DNA from: Valencia hispanica | Taxonomy: Eukaryota; Chordata; Actinopteri; Cyprinodontiformes; Valenciidae | Assembly (NCBI GenBank): GCA_963556495.2 | Contig: OY747716.1 | Span: 14,165,571-14,229,570, forward strand | DNA: 64,000 bases | Direction of reading: 5' to 3' | Shown here: positions 12,606-62,699 of the stretch, one piece after another | How the letters are laid out: the number at the start of each line of letters is the position of its first letter | Position numbering within the stretch: position 1 is the first letter of the stretch | Translations under genes and position numbers: made by a program | The notes under the pieces: generated by a model | Seen by the model: the letters and a program-made list of their open reading frames with translations, nothing else | Told to the model about the DNA's origin: nothing | Database searches by the model: none

Positions 12606-13362
12606 AAAATGCTCAGATGACTCTGCAATTGTCGGGTGTATCAGAGATGGACAAGAAGCTGAATACAGAGAGCTGGTGGACCGCTTTGTGACATGGTGTG
12701 GAAACAATCGTCTCACCTTGAATGTGAACAATACAAAGGAGATGATTGTAGATTTCAGAAGAAACAGGGACAAGTCAAAAACTGTTTCCATCATGGGAGA
12801 AGAAGTGGAGGTGGTTGAGGAATATAAATACCTCAGTTCACCTTGACAACAGACTGGACTGGAGACTGAACAGTGAAGCAGTCTACAAGAAGGGACAGAG
12901 CAGACTGTACTTCTTTAAGAAGCTTAGGTCCTTTAAGGTTTGCAGCAAGATGCTGCATGTTTTCTACAAGTCTGTTGTGGAGAGTGTAATCTCTTCTGCC
13001 ATCATCTTTTGGGGTAGCAGCATCAGAGCCAGGGATTTAAATAGGCTAAACAACCTGATAAAGAAGGATGGTTCTGTTCTTGGGATGACTGGGACATCTA
13101 GAGATGATGATGCAAAGAATGATTCATCATAAAATCAAAAAAATGATGGACAACCCTAAGCATCCTCTTTATGAGACTATCACACAACAACAGAATGTCT
13201 TCAGTCGGAGGCTTCTTCAATTTCGCTGCAACACAGACCGCTACCGGAGACATCTTTCCGGCCCACAGCCATCAGGATCCACAACAACTCCTTGAAGAAT
13301 TAATTATATGAGCTACAACAACACCTAATATCCCTCTGGGATCAATAAAGTATTTTTGAATT
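12606..13362 (+). mobile_element. Rex/L2-like LINE, RT 3' half, copy 1
   Basis: The fragment begins at the reverse transcriptase catalytic double aspartate (SDDSAIVGCIRDG) and continues through VDRFVTWCGNNRLTLNVN, LDNRLDWRLNSEAVYKKG and FKVCSKMLHVFYKSVVES. These are typical of fish CR1/L2/Rex-type LINEs. A frameshift lies near 12835 and the frame breaks again near 13100. The 3' end carries the common fish LINE tail with AATAAAGTATTTTTGAATT, ending at 13362. It is 5'-truncated and dead. A second copy of the same family lies antisense at 58201-58564. Confidence 0.8.
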
Positions 13363-14055
13363 AAAATGTACCCTGTTCTACCATATTTACATTACTGTAG
13401 CTAAGCATTAGTTTAATATAAAAATGGATTTTACCTGAGTAAACTACTCTTACCTGAGTGAAACATGTTAAAGTAGTACAACTTATACCTGAGTAAAATA
13501 TCTTAAAGTAGCCTAGTACTACTTTTACTTTAGTACTATTTTTAATAATCCTCATTTTATTCATTTTAAACAATGAGAAGAGGTTTGGCCCAACTCCGCT
13601 TCTGTTGTTGTTGACGGTATCATAGCAACAAAGACAGGAACTGCCACGACGCGCAGCTTCGTTTCCATGGTAACCGTTGTTAATTGCCACTTGCTGCAGA
13701 TTCTTCAGAAGCAACTTGTTAAACTACGGTAATGTTACATTTTAATTTAATTAAACACTTTTATGTGGGGATATAAATAGTTTGTAGCATTTGTTGTGTT
13801 CAGACTGCCTCCAGCTGAAGAACTAAGGTTGTTATTCGACATAATTGAGGTAATTCAGCAGCTTTCTGGGTTGAAACGGTCAGCTAGCTTAGCGAGGCTC
13901 TGGCCTCCTCTCTACAGCAGCTCATTTATTTAGCATGGCCGGTTTACAAACACGCAAAGTTCGGCTGCTAAAGATAACAATGATGGATGGAACATGAGAA
14001 ATATTGTCAAAACTAAGAGACATCTCCCCATAATATTTCTGTTTATGTCCTGCAG
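13363..14055. other. Intergenic, possible MITE debris
   Basis: The sequence 13420-13560 repeats variants of ACCTGAGTAAA and AAAGTAGTAC several times, a pattern seen in fish interspersed repeats, but I could not define element ends. The rest shows nothing recognisable. Confidence 0.4.

Positions 14056-14120
<65 letters not shown>
14056..14120. repeat. (ATCT)n microsatellite
   Basis: About sixteen uninterrupted tetranucleotide units lie directly beside the left end of the mariner-like element. Likely polymorphic. Confidence 0.98.
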
Positions 14121-14141
14121 GGCCGCTCAAGTCCACAGATA

Positions 14142-15443
14142 CATGTGAAACAAAAAAAAAATTAGAATATTGTGTAAAAATTAATTTATTTCAGTAATTC
14201 AACTTAAAAGTTAACACTAATATATTAGCCTATGTACACTCATTACATGCATGTGAGATATTTCAAGCCTATTTTGTTAGAATTTTGATGATTACGGCCA
14301 ACAACTTATGAAAACCCCAAATTTAAAATCTCAGAAAATTAGAATATTGTGAAAAGGTTTCTATATTTTTCGCTCAAAGTGTCACAATCTAATCAGCCAC
14401 GTTCTGATGTCCAGCTGGTCCCTGCTCCTATGAACTCAGCTCTGATTTCAACAGTAACTCACATATTGGACTTGGACCTTGGTTTACCTCATTCATACCT
14501 GTCATTATCAGCAGAGAGCGCACTAGAAATCATAAACCCAACAAATTCAATTCAAATTCAAAAATACTTTATTGATCCCAGAGGGAAATTAAGTGTTGTT
14601 ATATGGGGTTATGTATTGGGTTATATTCAGCCCCAATAATCTCAAACAGTTACCAAAAGTCCCACCCTCACTAAATCATACAGTCACTCCATCTCCAGTC
14701 ACTAATAATATCATACTTTTAAATATTCGCCCTCTGCTGAAAACTTTTAATATCAATGATCTGATTTCAGACCATTATCTTGATTGTTTATTTTTAACAG
14801 AACCATGGCTGAGTGCAGACACCCCTGTTGTTCTTACAGAGGCCTCCCCACCAACTTTTAACTTAACTTTTATTCCACAAGGAGTAGCAAAAGGGGAGGC
14901 AGTACTGCAGTTATAAGTTCATCAATGCTTTCTGCCAAACCTGTTTTATTTGATAATTTTAGCACTTTTGAATATAATGCAAGTGTTTTTAGCACTCCTC
15001 AGATTGTATGTGTCACAGTTTATAAGCCTCCTAAAAAGAGCATACCTTTTATTCTAGAGTTTTTATCAATCCTGCACAACTCATTTGAAAATATCATTTT
15101 AGCTGGTGATTTTAATCTACATGTGGATAAACTTTTATCAACAGATTTTTTAAATGTCCAGGACTTTGCTACTGCCCACACTGCCAAACATACCAAAAAC
15201 ATACCAAAACATGGTTTAATGACCATGGGATTACTGTGTTTGATTGGCCAGCAAACTGGCCTGACCTGAACCCCATAGAGAGTTTTCATAAGCTGTAATC
15301 ATTAAAATTCTAACAAATAAAGGCATGAAATATTTCCCTTTGCATGTAATGAGTCTATATCATATATTAGTTTCACAATTTAAGTTGAATTACTGATATA
15401 AATGAAGTTTTGCACGATATTCTAATTTTTTGAGTTTCACCTG
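14142..15443. mobile_element. Degraded Tc1/mariner-like element with long TIRs
   Basis: The element is flanked by TA dinucleotides (14140-14141 and 15444-15445), the Tc1/mariner target site. Its ends are inverted repeats of roughly 180 bp: the left arm from 14142 and the right arm read backwards from 15443 share the CA(G/T)GTGAAAC start, an AAAATTAGAATAT motif and a TCAGTAATTCAACTTAAA motif. Just inside the right arm, 15222-15285 keeps the transposase C-terminal signature DWPA-PDLNPIE, hence the third catalytic acidic region. The rest of the transposase is replaced by a LINE fragment. The right end lies 93 bases before the odad2 ATG. Confidence 0.8.
14395..15170 (+). mobile_element. LINE endonuclease fragment nested in mariner element
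   Basis: Between the mariner arms lies a + strand LINE piece. It encodes part of an apurinic-like endonuclease: a LLNIRPL motif, then LDCLFLTEPWLSADTP, and in another frame ILAGDFNLHVD (GDFN at 15105-15116). Frames shift near 14910. A short motif at 14548-14592 (AAAATACTTTATTGATCCC and neighbours) is the reverse complement of the LINE tail at 13333-13362, so a third LINE fragment may be embedded in antisense. Confidence 0.65.
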
Positions 15444-15446
15444 TAT

Positions 15447-15536
15447 CAGCTTCTGGAGTCAGTAGTTTCCACTGATGCTGAACTGAAGGGACACATTCTA
15501 CAGATTGTTCTGTTTCTGAACTTCCCAGGGGGCGCT
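15447..15536 (+). promoter_or_regulatory. odad2: Probable odad2 5' UTR
   Basis: These bases lie between the mariner element's right TA and the start codon. No TATA box or CpG island is evident. TTCTACAG at 15496-15503 could also be a splice acceptor, so an upstream noncoding exon is possible and the transcription start is unknown. Confidence 0.4.
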
Positions 15537-53298
<37,762 letters not shown>

Positions 53299-53475
53299 TC
53301 TCAGCAGAAACCCTGGCAATCCTCCAGACTGTAGGACAGGTATCAGGATGGTGAGCAGAGCCTGCTGTGTCCAGATGTTCCAAACATCAGGAACCAGAGA
53401 TTTAACCGGAAGAAGGTGGAAATGATGCAGATAAAACTATAAATAAAATAAATGACCTTCTGAATTTTTTGTTTT
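53299..53475 (+). terminator. odad2: odad2 3' UTR with tandem AATAAA
   Basis: Two overlapping polyadenylation signals lie at 53442-53447 and 53447-53452, about 145 bases after the stop. Cleavage probably occurs 10-30 bases later. Confidence 0.65.
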
Positions 53476-55640
53476 GGAATCAGAAACAAATCAACATTAT
53501 TGGCCTTGTTACGTGTCCCAGAGAAACCTAACTACTGACTGATTGACATGTTTCTTTGATGAAAGAGGAAAATGTTCCACAAAGGTTTCTGATCTGCTCC
53601 ATCAGATCATCTGAGAAGAGATTCAGATGAAAAGATTGTTTTTATTTTATTTGTCCTCTTGCTTCTGTTTAGTAGGAACCTTTCATCCTGAGCTCCTTGT
53701 TTCCATCAGTGACATCATCACCAGTTCATCCAAACACTCAGGAAGTCCTCCTCTCTCTCTCTCCGACAGTCGGCACCTGCAAACTATGATGATCAAAATA
53801 AAAGATCTGAAAGATTTTTGATGTTTCTTTTGCCAAATGTGTTTTAAAAGGGAAACACTTTGGAGCCTCTATCTCTGCATTTGTTAAGTGATCCAGAGGA
53901 GACCACAATATCTAAACAACAGCCACATCTGTTTCTGGGAGCTCAGTCTGCTGCCATAGTTTATATCCATCTGTACTTAAATGAACAGATCCAAAGCTGC
54001 AACGCAGCGTTTAGATAAACACAAGAAGACACTTTGGTTCTGCTGAACACACTTGGTCTGCACAAACACTCTGTAGAAATAGCATCCAATATCAATAACC
54101 CATCAATGTAGTTCTGTTAGCATCAACAGAGAAGAAATATGTGTAAAACAGCGGTGTGTTGTGCTTCCATAGCAGAATGAATCCTGATGTTCCACAGCTT
54201 CCTAACACTGGTTCCACATTTAGTCAGGATGTTTATTAGAAATGGTCTGGAATTGGCCTGCAGGGATCATCTGTGTCCTAACACACTTCCATGGCTTCCA
54301 GTCAGCAGCAGCTAGAAAACATCCCAGTGAGTCAGAGAACAACAGAAAAGCTGCTCTGCTTTTTCCCTAAACTTTTTCCTTTTTGTTTCTGTTGCAGAGC
54401 CCCTTCACTAATCCCATCTCTTCCTGTTCTTCCAGCACGCAGACATTTTAGCTATTGGCATGTGTGAGTGATTATCATTGCTGCTGATTTGGGCTTGTCT
54501 TCTATTATTAGCTAGCCTGTTCTCACATGTTCCTCCTCCTCTGATCCGGCGGTCCTGGACCCACTAAGCTCCAAGATGCTGGGCTCTCCACCACAGATTC
54601 TGCCACAAAGTCTCTAGGAATTTTTGTCCATAATTTCTTCTGCATATAACAACAGAAAATTAGTAAAACTTGGAAAATATGTGGCTGAAGATCTTCATCG
54701 CTCTTTGAAGTCTAAGCATCAGCAGCTGTTTGCAGGGGTCACTGGAAGAGCAGGATGAGGGAAGAGTGGCTGAGCTCGGTGGTTTGATGTGAAGATGGAC
54801 CTTCCTCCACAAAACAACACAAACTTTTAAAGACAAACACAGAGGGAAAATCTCAGAGATCAACAGAACAACAAGCTGTGTGGTCGCTGTAGCATAAAGG
54901 GACGTCAGGAAAAGATGGTGAAAATGTTTCAACTGTGAACAAAGTGACTCCACCCTTTAGAGCTAAAAGGTGGAGTTTACCTGGAGACAAAGCAAGGTTA
55001 GCTTGACTCTCAGTGAACGTCTCCACCCCACTCAGTGCTCTGGACTCTGCAGAGTGGGTTCTGTTACCTGTTTTCTAGGTTCTGACCCATCAGACTGCTA
55101 TGAATGCTGAACACCCTGTGCTACAAACAGTGACATATGACACCATACTGCCATACTTAGTGTGGTCCAGTAGCTCAGCTTCTGTCTGCCATCAGGATGA
55201 ATTATGGAATAAACATCCTCCAATGAGATGCAATACAGCTGAAAGACATGATGGAATCACTCAGTGATGAAGAAAGGCTGATGGTCCCAACAAGTCATCT
55301 GTCAGCTCAAACACTGGAAAGGATTTTAAATCCTGATTTCAGGAAGGATTTGCATCAAAAACATGTTGGTTGTTTCCAGTCAGCTGGGTCTAGAGTTTGG
55401 AGGAAGTAGCAGCAGAAAAGAACGATTGTAAAACTGAAAACACATGAAGACATCAGAAGATCAGGACAGAAAAGTGTCAACAACATGCTTTAAAAGATGG
55501 AAATGTAAAACAAAGGAAATAAAAACCAGATGGATGAATCAAGAATCAGTTTGTGACTGAGCTGTAAGAAATCAGCTAAAGGAAAGTCAGACGTAAACCA
55601 TCATTCAGATCCTCTAATATGACCTTAAACATGTCGTTCA
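53476..55640. other. Intergenic between odad2 and mkx, first part
   Basis: No exon, RNA gene or element end was recognised. Confidence 0.5.
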
Positions 55641-55659
55641 TAACTCAAAAACCCTCCAA

Positions 55660-55965
55660 GTTAAAACTTTTCTGCAAAAGAGAGGGGGCCAAACTTCATG
55701 TTAAAGACTCATTGCCAGTTGTCACTGCTGATGGTGGCACAACTAGTTATACGGTTTAGGGGGCGATTACTTTCCCCTTTGGGGCAGGGTGGTTTGGACA
55801 GCTTTTTCCATTAATCAATTAAATTATTTTAAAAACTGTTTTTTTCTTTCTACTTAGTTCATCTTTCTCTATTAAAATTTGTTTGATCTAAATTATTTAA
55901 GTGGAACTAAAACAATAAATCAGTGAGGGAATGAATAATTGTTCACAGCACTGTGTAAAAGCATA
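55660..55965 (+). mobile_element. Tc1-like transposon 3' remnant
   Basis: The sequence keeps the pattern of a Tc1-like transposase C-terminus (GACTCATTGCCAGTTGTCAC, then GGTGGCACAACTAGTTATACG) followed by the AT-rich downstream region and a TTCACAGCACTGTG end at about 55940-55955. It is heavily degraded and no left end was found. Confidence 0.5.
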
Positions 55966-58200
55966 GAGAGAGTGGCTAGTTAACACTGTATGGTCCATCA
56001 GATGAATAAAGAAACAGAATAATTCTCCTTAGAAACTAGTTTGCAATAAAAGCTCAGCTGATAGTTGACAGACTCATATTTAGGAGTGTTGTCTGTGTCC
56101 CTGAAGCTGAAGCTGCAGCTCTGAGGTCAGTTTGGGAGGAAGCAGCAGAATGAATCCAGGAGCTCAGCCCTCATGCTTGTTTGTCATGAAGCCACAGTTC
56201 AGAGTATTAGTTGTGCCACAAGCGCTCTGAGAAAAGAAACGTCCACGTTCTCTGGCTCCTCGTTCTACACCGGGACATTACTCAGTGAAATGAAAGGTTC
56301 TGTCTCCGCTCTTTGGCAGGAGCAGCAATTATGTCCAACTCTGACCTTCCTGGTCAACATCCAGGATCCAACACTTTTGAACCCATCACAGAGTGGAGAA
56401 GCAGAGGGATATCCCTGATGTCACTGTTTCTATTTTGAGGGACCCTGGAATGTGTCCCCCCCACATTGTGTCTCACCACCGGCCTAACCTTCACCCCCTC
56501 TGCAGACTCCAGTCCATGGTTCACACGGCTGAGGACGATGGATGCAACCACACAAGGCTTCTGTGAGGAAAGTCCTCAGTCCTCCTTTTTGGATAGATTA
56601 GTGAAGTTATTTTAAGATGGAACTGCTCCTTTAAAGTTGCCCTTAAATCCCACATATCCCCAGACCTTCTGCTGCAACATTTCATGAAACAAACTAATAA
56701 ACAGTCAAAGTTCTGTCTAAATATTAGGAGTGGCTTTTCCATCCTCTCCAGTGAACATTTTCTCATAAAATAAACTTGCAGAGCAGCAGTAGCAGCATGG
56801 TTAGCTTGTTATATTGCCATCATAAACATGCGTGTCCACAACAGCCTCTCAGAGCTCCTCCAAACACAGGACCACACTCTGCTAGCTGAGGACGGAACAA
56901 GGCTTCTGTTCTCAATCAGAAATGAGCTTTTCTATCATCACAGCAGGGTCACACCATCAGACTTGGTGAGGCCAGCTTCCTCTGCTCAGATCATCCCTCA
57001 TCTGAGGTCCTGTCCTTTCACATGCTGCATTTCTATCTGTTTTATTCTCACTAATGAGTCCTGACATTTCCCTCAAACTCTGAATAACATGCAGGTGTGA
57101 TGATGCTCAGTTTACTCTTCTGTCTTTCTGTCTGCATCAGGTTCTGTGTGACCTTTAAACCATCCAGGCTCTGGCTTCTTCCAGTTTTACGGAGCTGAAA
57201 AAGAGAGAATAGTGAAGCCAACAGGCAGTTCTGTTCATTTGGACTCAGGGATATTGTCAGGTAAAGATGCTCAGAGATGCCAGGTTCCTTACACAGCAGA
57301 CCAGGATGAGTCGATACGTGCTCCCAGCTACAGAGCCCGGCCAGGTTTTCATCCCTGTAACGTGAACTAACCTAAGCACTCCACATGGCTCCCCAGCAAC
57401 ACTTGTATTATCCCAGAATTTTCATCAGGACCTTTTCATCAAGTTATCACTGTTCAGGACCTGGGGGGACGAGACGAGGCTGAAGGGAACAAATGGACCG
57501 ACCAGTAGAAGCTGTTGGATTGAGTTTCTTCACAGAATCAGCAGGAATGTTTAGAAAAGTGGTCAATTATACAAAAGTTCTGATTGGTTTCATGTCGTAT
57601 CCCTGTGATTTGATGTTTTCTTAAATCTTAACTCCAGTGAGTTATTGGCACTTTAAATGGGACATCCATAAATGTCCTTCTCTTCTGTTTAATGCAGAAA
57701 TAAGCAGTGATCCAGTCCAGCTTGCTGCTGTCTGCCAGAACACTGCCAAATACTTCACAGATTTGCAAACAAAAGCAGCTGAAGACTGGACAACCAAAGA
57801 TGGCAAAAGCTGAATTTCAGAGGAGATGACACGCAAATATCTGAAAAGTTTTCTTCCATCTTCCCACTTAGTAAAAAATGCCCTTTGAGTCTTTGTTATT
57901 CTAACATGATTGAGGACTTCTGGCTCAAAACATCAATTTGTTCCTTCAGTTTGCAAGAAGATCAGATGGTTGAGTTCAGAGTTGAACCATGCTAGCTGAC
58001 GGACATCCATCACCTCCATGTGGACTGAAAGAACTTCTCCTCTTTATTCACCAATCAGGTGTTCTTAGAAAGATAAATCCCAGTAACTTCTACCAGCTCT
58101 GAGTTTGGCTCCTGATTTTTTCAGAAGACACGTCCAGACACAACTTTATTTAGATCACTGATTGGTGTCCAAAATGCTGGAAAGTTCCCTTTAAAGCTGC
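55966..58200. other. Intergenic, nothing recognised
   Basis: Open frames in this interval are short and carry no motifs I know; none has matching splice sites and phase. Confidence 0.5.
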
Positions 58201-58564
58201 AATTCAATTCAAATTAAAAAAATTGATGACAGATGATGGCAGAATAGATTACTCTCCACAACAGACTTGTAGAAAACATGCAGCATCTTGCTGCAAACCT
58301 TGAAAGACCTAAACTTTCTTAAGAAGTCCAGTCTGCTCAATCCCTTCTTGTAGACTGCTTCACTGTTCAGTCTCCAGTCCAGTCTGTTGTCCAGGTGAAT
58401 TCTGAGGTATTTATACTCCTCCACCACCTCCACTTCTTCTCCCATAATGCAAACAGTTAACCCTCTTTCTTCTGCAATGTACAGTCATCTCCTTTGCTTT
58501 GTTCACATTCAAGGTAAGATGATTGTTTCCACACCATTCCACGAAGCGGTCCACCAGTTCTCTT
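58201..58564 (-). mobile_element. Rex/L2-like LINE fragment, copy 2, antisense
   Basis: On the minus strand it encodes EEVEVVEEYKYL, LDNRLDWRLNSEAVYKKG and FKVCSKMLHVFYKSVVES, nearly the same as the copy at 12606-13362. About 300 bases between the coding part and the 3' tail are missing. The tail AATTCAATTCAAATT lies at 58201 on the + strand. Confidence 0.8.
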
Positions 58565-58829
58565 TAGTTTGGTCCTTTAAACAACCTGCTCATTTTCTCT
58601 TAATTCACATTTTCCAGACTTGGTTAAACTACCCAACAAATGTATGTGGCTTTACAAACAGCCTGTGTGAGACAGCATGTGATTCCAGCCTGGTTTACAT
58701 GGAGTAATGAAGTCTGGAGGAAAAACATCCTCCTCAATGACAGATTGAGGTTACAGACAGAAGCTTAAACATCATCTGGACTGTGATGGCCTAACATGTT
58801 TTCATTTAGGAAAGATTTAAAATGAAGAC

Positions 58830-59236
58830 TAGGGATGTGTATTGGCAAGAATCTGGTGATACGATGTGTATCGCAATACACGGGGGACAATACGATATAT
58901 TGTGATACTATGAGTAAGACTATATTGTGATTTTTAAAACTTAATTTAACTGTAGAAAAACTGTCAGCATTCTAAACACTCCAACATGTTTGATACTTTA
59001 ACACATCCAGTTTTATTACTAGATCTAGTTGATCCACTGGAACAAAGAAGGTGAAAACAGCTACCAGTCATACTTTTAATTTTACTACAGAAATTAATGT
59101 CGTCATTAATGGTTCCATTGAATTTCTAAAAAATAAAATTCAAATTTGATACATTGCTTATGAATATCAATGCAATATTGTGACATAAAATAAATATTGC
59201 GATATATCAGTGTATCGATATGTTCTTACATCCCTA
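58830..59236. mobile_element. hAT-like MITE
   Basis: The ends are inverted (TAGGGATGTGTA on the left; TAGGGATGTAAG read backwards on the right), followed inside by GATACGATGTGTATCG-like repeats at both ends. Flanking octamers ATGAAGAC (58822-58829) and GTAAAGAC (59237-59244) match at 6 of 8 positions, consistent with an aged 8-bp target duplication. No transposase. Confidence 0.7.
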
Positions 59237-59244
59237 GTAAAGAC

Positions 59245-60750
59245 CATCTTTAATTGGCAGCTCCTTTAATTCTAACTGAATGATGAAGAAAAACAGGATG
59301 TTCCCAACCAGTCATGATGGGTTCTAGATGTCTGATTTTTGATTTTACGTTCACTGCCTTCACAAAGTTTATACAACTCACCAGTTTGGATCTTCATGTA
59401 CTAAAACCTTCTGCAGCAGTTCTGCCAAGATAGGCTACTGCACTTGTTATAATCCCAGATAAATTGGAAGTTTAATGAGACAACAGATATTGTGACTAAT
59501 CAAATGAGACTGTGAATAAGTTTACTTTACGTCAGAACAAGCTCACATCTAAATGAAATATTGTGAGTTGAAAACTTTTACTAGTTTAGTGTTATCTCAT
59601 TGTTGTCGTGTAATTCCTGAAAAGGACCCAAACATGCATGAAGTAAAGTCAGTGTTTAAAACCTGTTCTGTTCCTCTTCAAACCAGGGATCAAACTATCA
59701 TTTTTGTTCACGTTTATTGGTGCATTTATTTTTAACTTGAGTATCAAATAGAAGTGTGTTTGTCATTAGAAAAAGGATTTGGAAAAGAGACCCTGTTGGA
59801 ACGTATGAAGCTGCAGAGCATATTGGATTTCTGCAAAGCTTCTTAGCAGATATCTACTGTCTCTGACATAGTAACACTGGTGTCATGCTTCAAAACTCAT
59901 TACTTGTCCAACCCCACAATGGATTCCAAAGAAAGCAGATGCCAGTGTAATTCATGAAGTCCAGTCTAAGATGAAACAGAGCTGTGGGTGGGGATCGCCT
60001 GCAGACTCCCCGTCACCGATCCCTTTGGAGTTGGGACATCATGATTAATGTTGGTCTCCTACCTGTTAAATGGTTTTTATTCACCCACAGAGGGCGACAG
60101 GCAGCAGTCAGAGGTGTAGGGAGGAGAAGTTAAAGGCATTGGAGAGGCTGGATTAAGATGAAAGAGAAGCTGCAGCAGGTCAGTGCTTAGCCACAGGTTT
60201 GGATAAGAGCTATAAGGTCAGAGGAGGTAACAGAAGTTCACCTCAGGGCAGAAGTCCAACCTACAATATTGTGGAAAACCTGAGCAAATACACCCTTCCT
60301 GACCTTAATTAACACGATAACATGACTGGGCCATTCATAGCATGTTTGCACAAACTCTTAGTAAAAGTCAATTTCCCTCGTTAAATGAAAATAAGCACAA
60401 ATAAACAATAATTACACAGAAGCTGAACCCTTCAGATGGCTCCTGCTGTTTAGTCACATCCTTGGAATAACTACCCTGGATAAACCCCAAAGGAGCCCAC
60501 AGCTGAGAACCTCAGAACCTCTGAGTCATGGGCCCATAATGTGACAGCTTTATAATGGAAGTCAATGAGAGGCTGCATCAGGAGGAATCAGCTGTGGCAT
60601 GGCTATTTATAGTCCAACTATTTCTTCTATGTTTCTGGATTTAACTAAAATAGCTGAGAGTAGACTTGTTAACTTCAGCTTTAGGCAGCAGAAGATGCTC
60701 CAAAGGAAGATAGACAGCTTTGCTTCTGGATATAAGGAAACAACTTAGAG
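59245..60750. other. Intergenic, nothing recognised
   Basis: No exon, RNA gene or transposon end that I can support. Confidence 0.5.
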
Positions 60751-60752
60751 CA

Positions 60753-60872
60753 ATCCATCCATCCATCCATCCATCCATCCATCCAACCATACATACATAC
60801 ATACATACATACATACATACATACATACATACATACATACATACATACATACATACATACATACATACATAC
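60753..60872. repeat. Compound (ATCC)n(ATAC)n microsatellite
   Basis: About eight ATCC units (60753-60785) are followed by about twenty-one ATAC units (60788-60872). Likely highly polymorphic. Long frames reading Tyr-Val-Cys-Met are artefacts of it. Confidence 0.98.
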
Positions 60873-61540
60873 TCACTCTTGCTCAGGTTAGCATGGAAGC
60901 TGGTGTTCATCTTCAGTGGACAATAAGTGAGAGTTCACCCTGGACAGGTCACCAAAAAGCTTAGTAGACTAAATGGATCCAATTATTTATTGGGAATAAT
61001 CTGAAACTTTTTTAGACCAACAGCAACCTACAGTGTATGAGAAGAGATTTTCTGTTTGGTCATGGCGGTAAGAGATATGAGAACTAAAAACCAGCAGGAT
61101 CTAATGTTATGTTTCAGTTTTTCAGACTCTCCCTCCTTCAAACACAGTATAGATTATATTTCTAATCACTGGGGGAACTTCCATGATCTTGGCTAACAAA
61201 CAATATTAAAGCAAAATCCTCAGCAGTAATGATAAAGACGACTACTGAACACACTGTTACTATTTTTGCTCAAACTAATTCTGGTTTAGAGAGAAAAAAC
61301 TAACAGTGAGTTTTAAAGTGAAACTTTTCTAACCTCCTGTAGCAGCTGGCTGTGCTACAATGCTGATGCTAACATAAACAGGAAGAACACCTGCAGATTC
61401 AGCTGCAGATTCCTACCGACCAATCCAATCAAACTATGAATCTTTAGCAACTAAAGTCCATTTAACCTTCTGACATAATAATAAATGAACCAGCATCATT
61501 TGTCCATTGGATCGTTAATCGTCAGTAACAGTGGAGCTCA
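60873..61540. other. Intergenic upstream of mkx
   Basis: AT-rich DNA with nothing recognised. It borders the GC-rich mkx promoter region. Confidence 0.5.
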
Positions 61541-61559
61541 GTGGCTCAGACAGACAGAC

Positions 61560-61730
61560 AGACTCATGCCTTCCTCCCTCTCCTTCCCTCTGGGGGCCGC
61601 TGCCCCTGAACCGGCCTAAAGCAGCAGCGGGATGTTCGCAGGCTCAGGCTCTGTGCAAGGAAACATGAGCAGGCGCAGATATTCAGAGTCCCGGGCCGCC
61701 GGATAAAACCGGAGGAGGAGACGGCGGTCC
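61560..61730 (+). promoter_or_regulatory. mkx: Probable mkx promoter region
   Basis: Base composition changes sharply to GC- and CpG-rich at about 61580 and stays so, with breaks, to about 63100. GGATAAAACC at 61701-61710 is a weak TATA-like box about 150 bases before a strong donor. The region is the likely core promoter, judged by composition and by position before the first mkx exon. Confidence 0.5.
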
Positions 61731-61851
61731 GTGTGGTTGGAGCTCAGAAACTCAGGAGGGGAACATGTGAGCGGGGCATGGGCGGCTGGGAGCGGGATTA
61801 TTGTTCAGCACAGCCGAGAGACGCAGGAGGGAGCCGGGAAAGAAAAGAAAG
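61731..61851 (+). other. mkx: Probable noncoding exon 1 of mkx
   Basis: It ends with a strong donor (AAAG before GTAACTG at 61852). Human MKX also has a noncoding first exon and an ATG in exon 2. The start is set about 25 bases after the TATA-like box and is approximate. A transcript unspliced through to 62720 remains possible. Confidence 0.45.
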
Positions 61852-62699
61852 GTAACTGCCACAGATCCACTCACTTGTTTAATGAAAGGACAGACAGACA
61901 GACTCATATGTTCTGAAGGCGCGCCTTAAGCCAACTTTGAATGAACACAACTCATTTACCTGGATCCAATCGAATTACTGCCAGCATCATTTTAGTCCAG
62001 GTCGAGGAACAATTCCAGCTATTTTCCACGAAGCTGCTGCTGATGGATCCACGTCCGTGACAGATCAGCAGATAATAGAGTGATGAAGCTGCAGAGAGCT
62101 TGTAGTCAGAGAGAAAGTGCAGGTTCTGTTTCTGAAGCAGGAAGGTTGCTTGTTTCGCTTCAGACGTGGAAAGATGGACAAGAAAAGAATGATTTAAGAC
62201 GCTTTATCTCTGGTTCTGCTGGGATCCATTTGGATCTGTTTCCAGTTCAAACCACCTCCATGTTGTTGAACAGAATTTAGATGAATTTTCTCCATCCACG
62301 GTCTCCGCGTCTCTCCGTGGGTTTTTATCACAGCGCAGCAGTAAAGTGGAACTGGAACCAGTCTAACTGTTCCGCTGTCCGCACCGACTCATCCCACATT
62401 TATTTCTCAGCAGGATGTAATAATTAATGCGCAGTGAGATGTGCGCAGAATAAAGCGCATCTCCGCGTTAGGAAGCGGGAGGAGACAGTGAATGAATCAA
62501 ACAAACAAACAGTGGTTCTGATTGGGGATTGTTTCCATAGAGCGACGCTCGCCTTTAACTCTGAAGCTCTCTGAATGTGGAGGAGCTCAGATGGAGGATT
62601 TAGTTCACACGATCCTAACAAACTAAATGTGATATTTTCTGCCACAGGAGAGACGCGGGGACAGTTTTCCTTCCACACACCTTTTGAATTTGTGCGCAG
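61852..62699. other. mkx intron 1 (predicted)
   Basis: GC- and CpG-moderate sequence with several CGCGTTAGG- and GTGCGCAG-like words and no open exon. It probably contains proximal regulatory DNA. Confidence 0.4.

Noticed and set aside
1691..15536. Search for mpp7 exons expected upstream of odad2 from human synteny
   Set aside because: No guanylate kinase, SH3, PDZ or L27 motif could be seen; the gene may lie outside the window.
60641..60926. Frames with repeated Tyr-Val-Cys-Met or Ile-His-Thr-Tyr
   Set aside because: They are translations of the ATAC/ATCC microsatellite.
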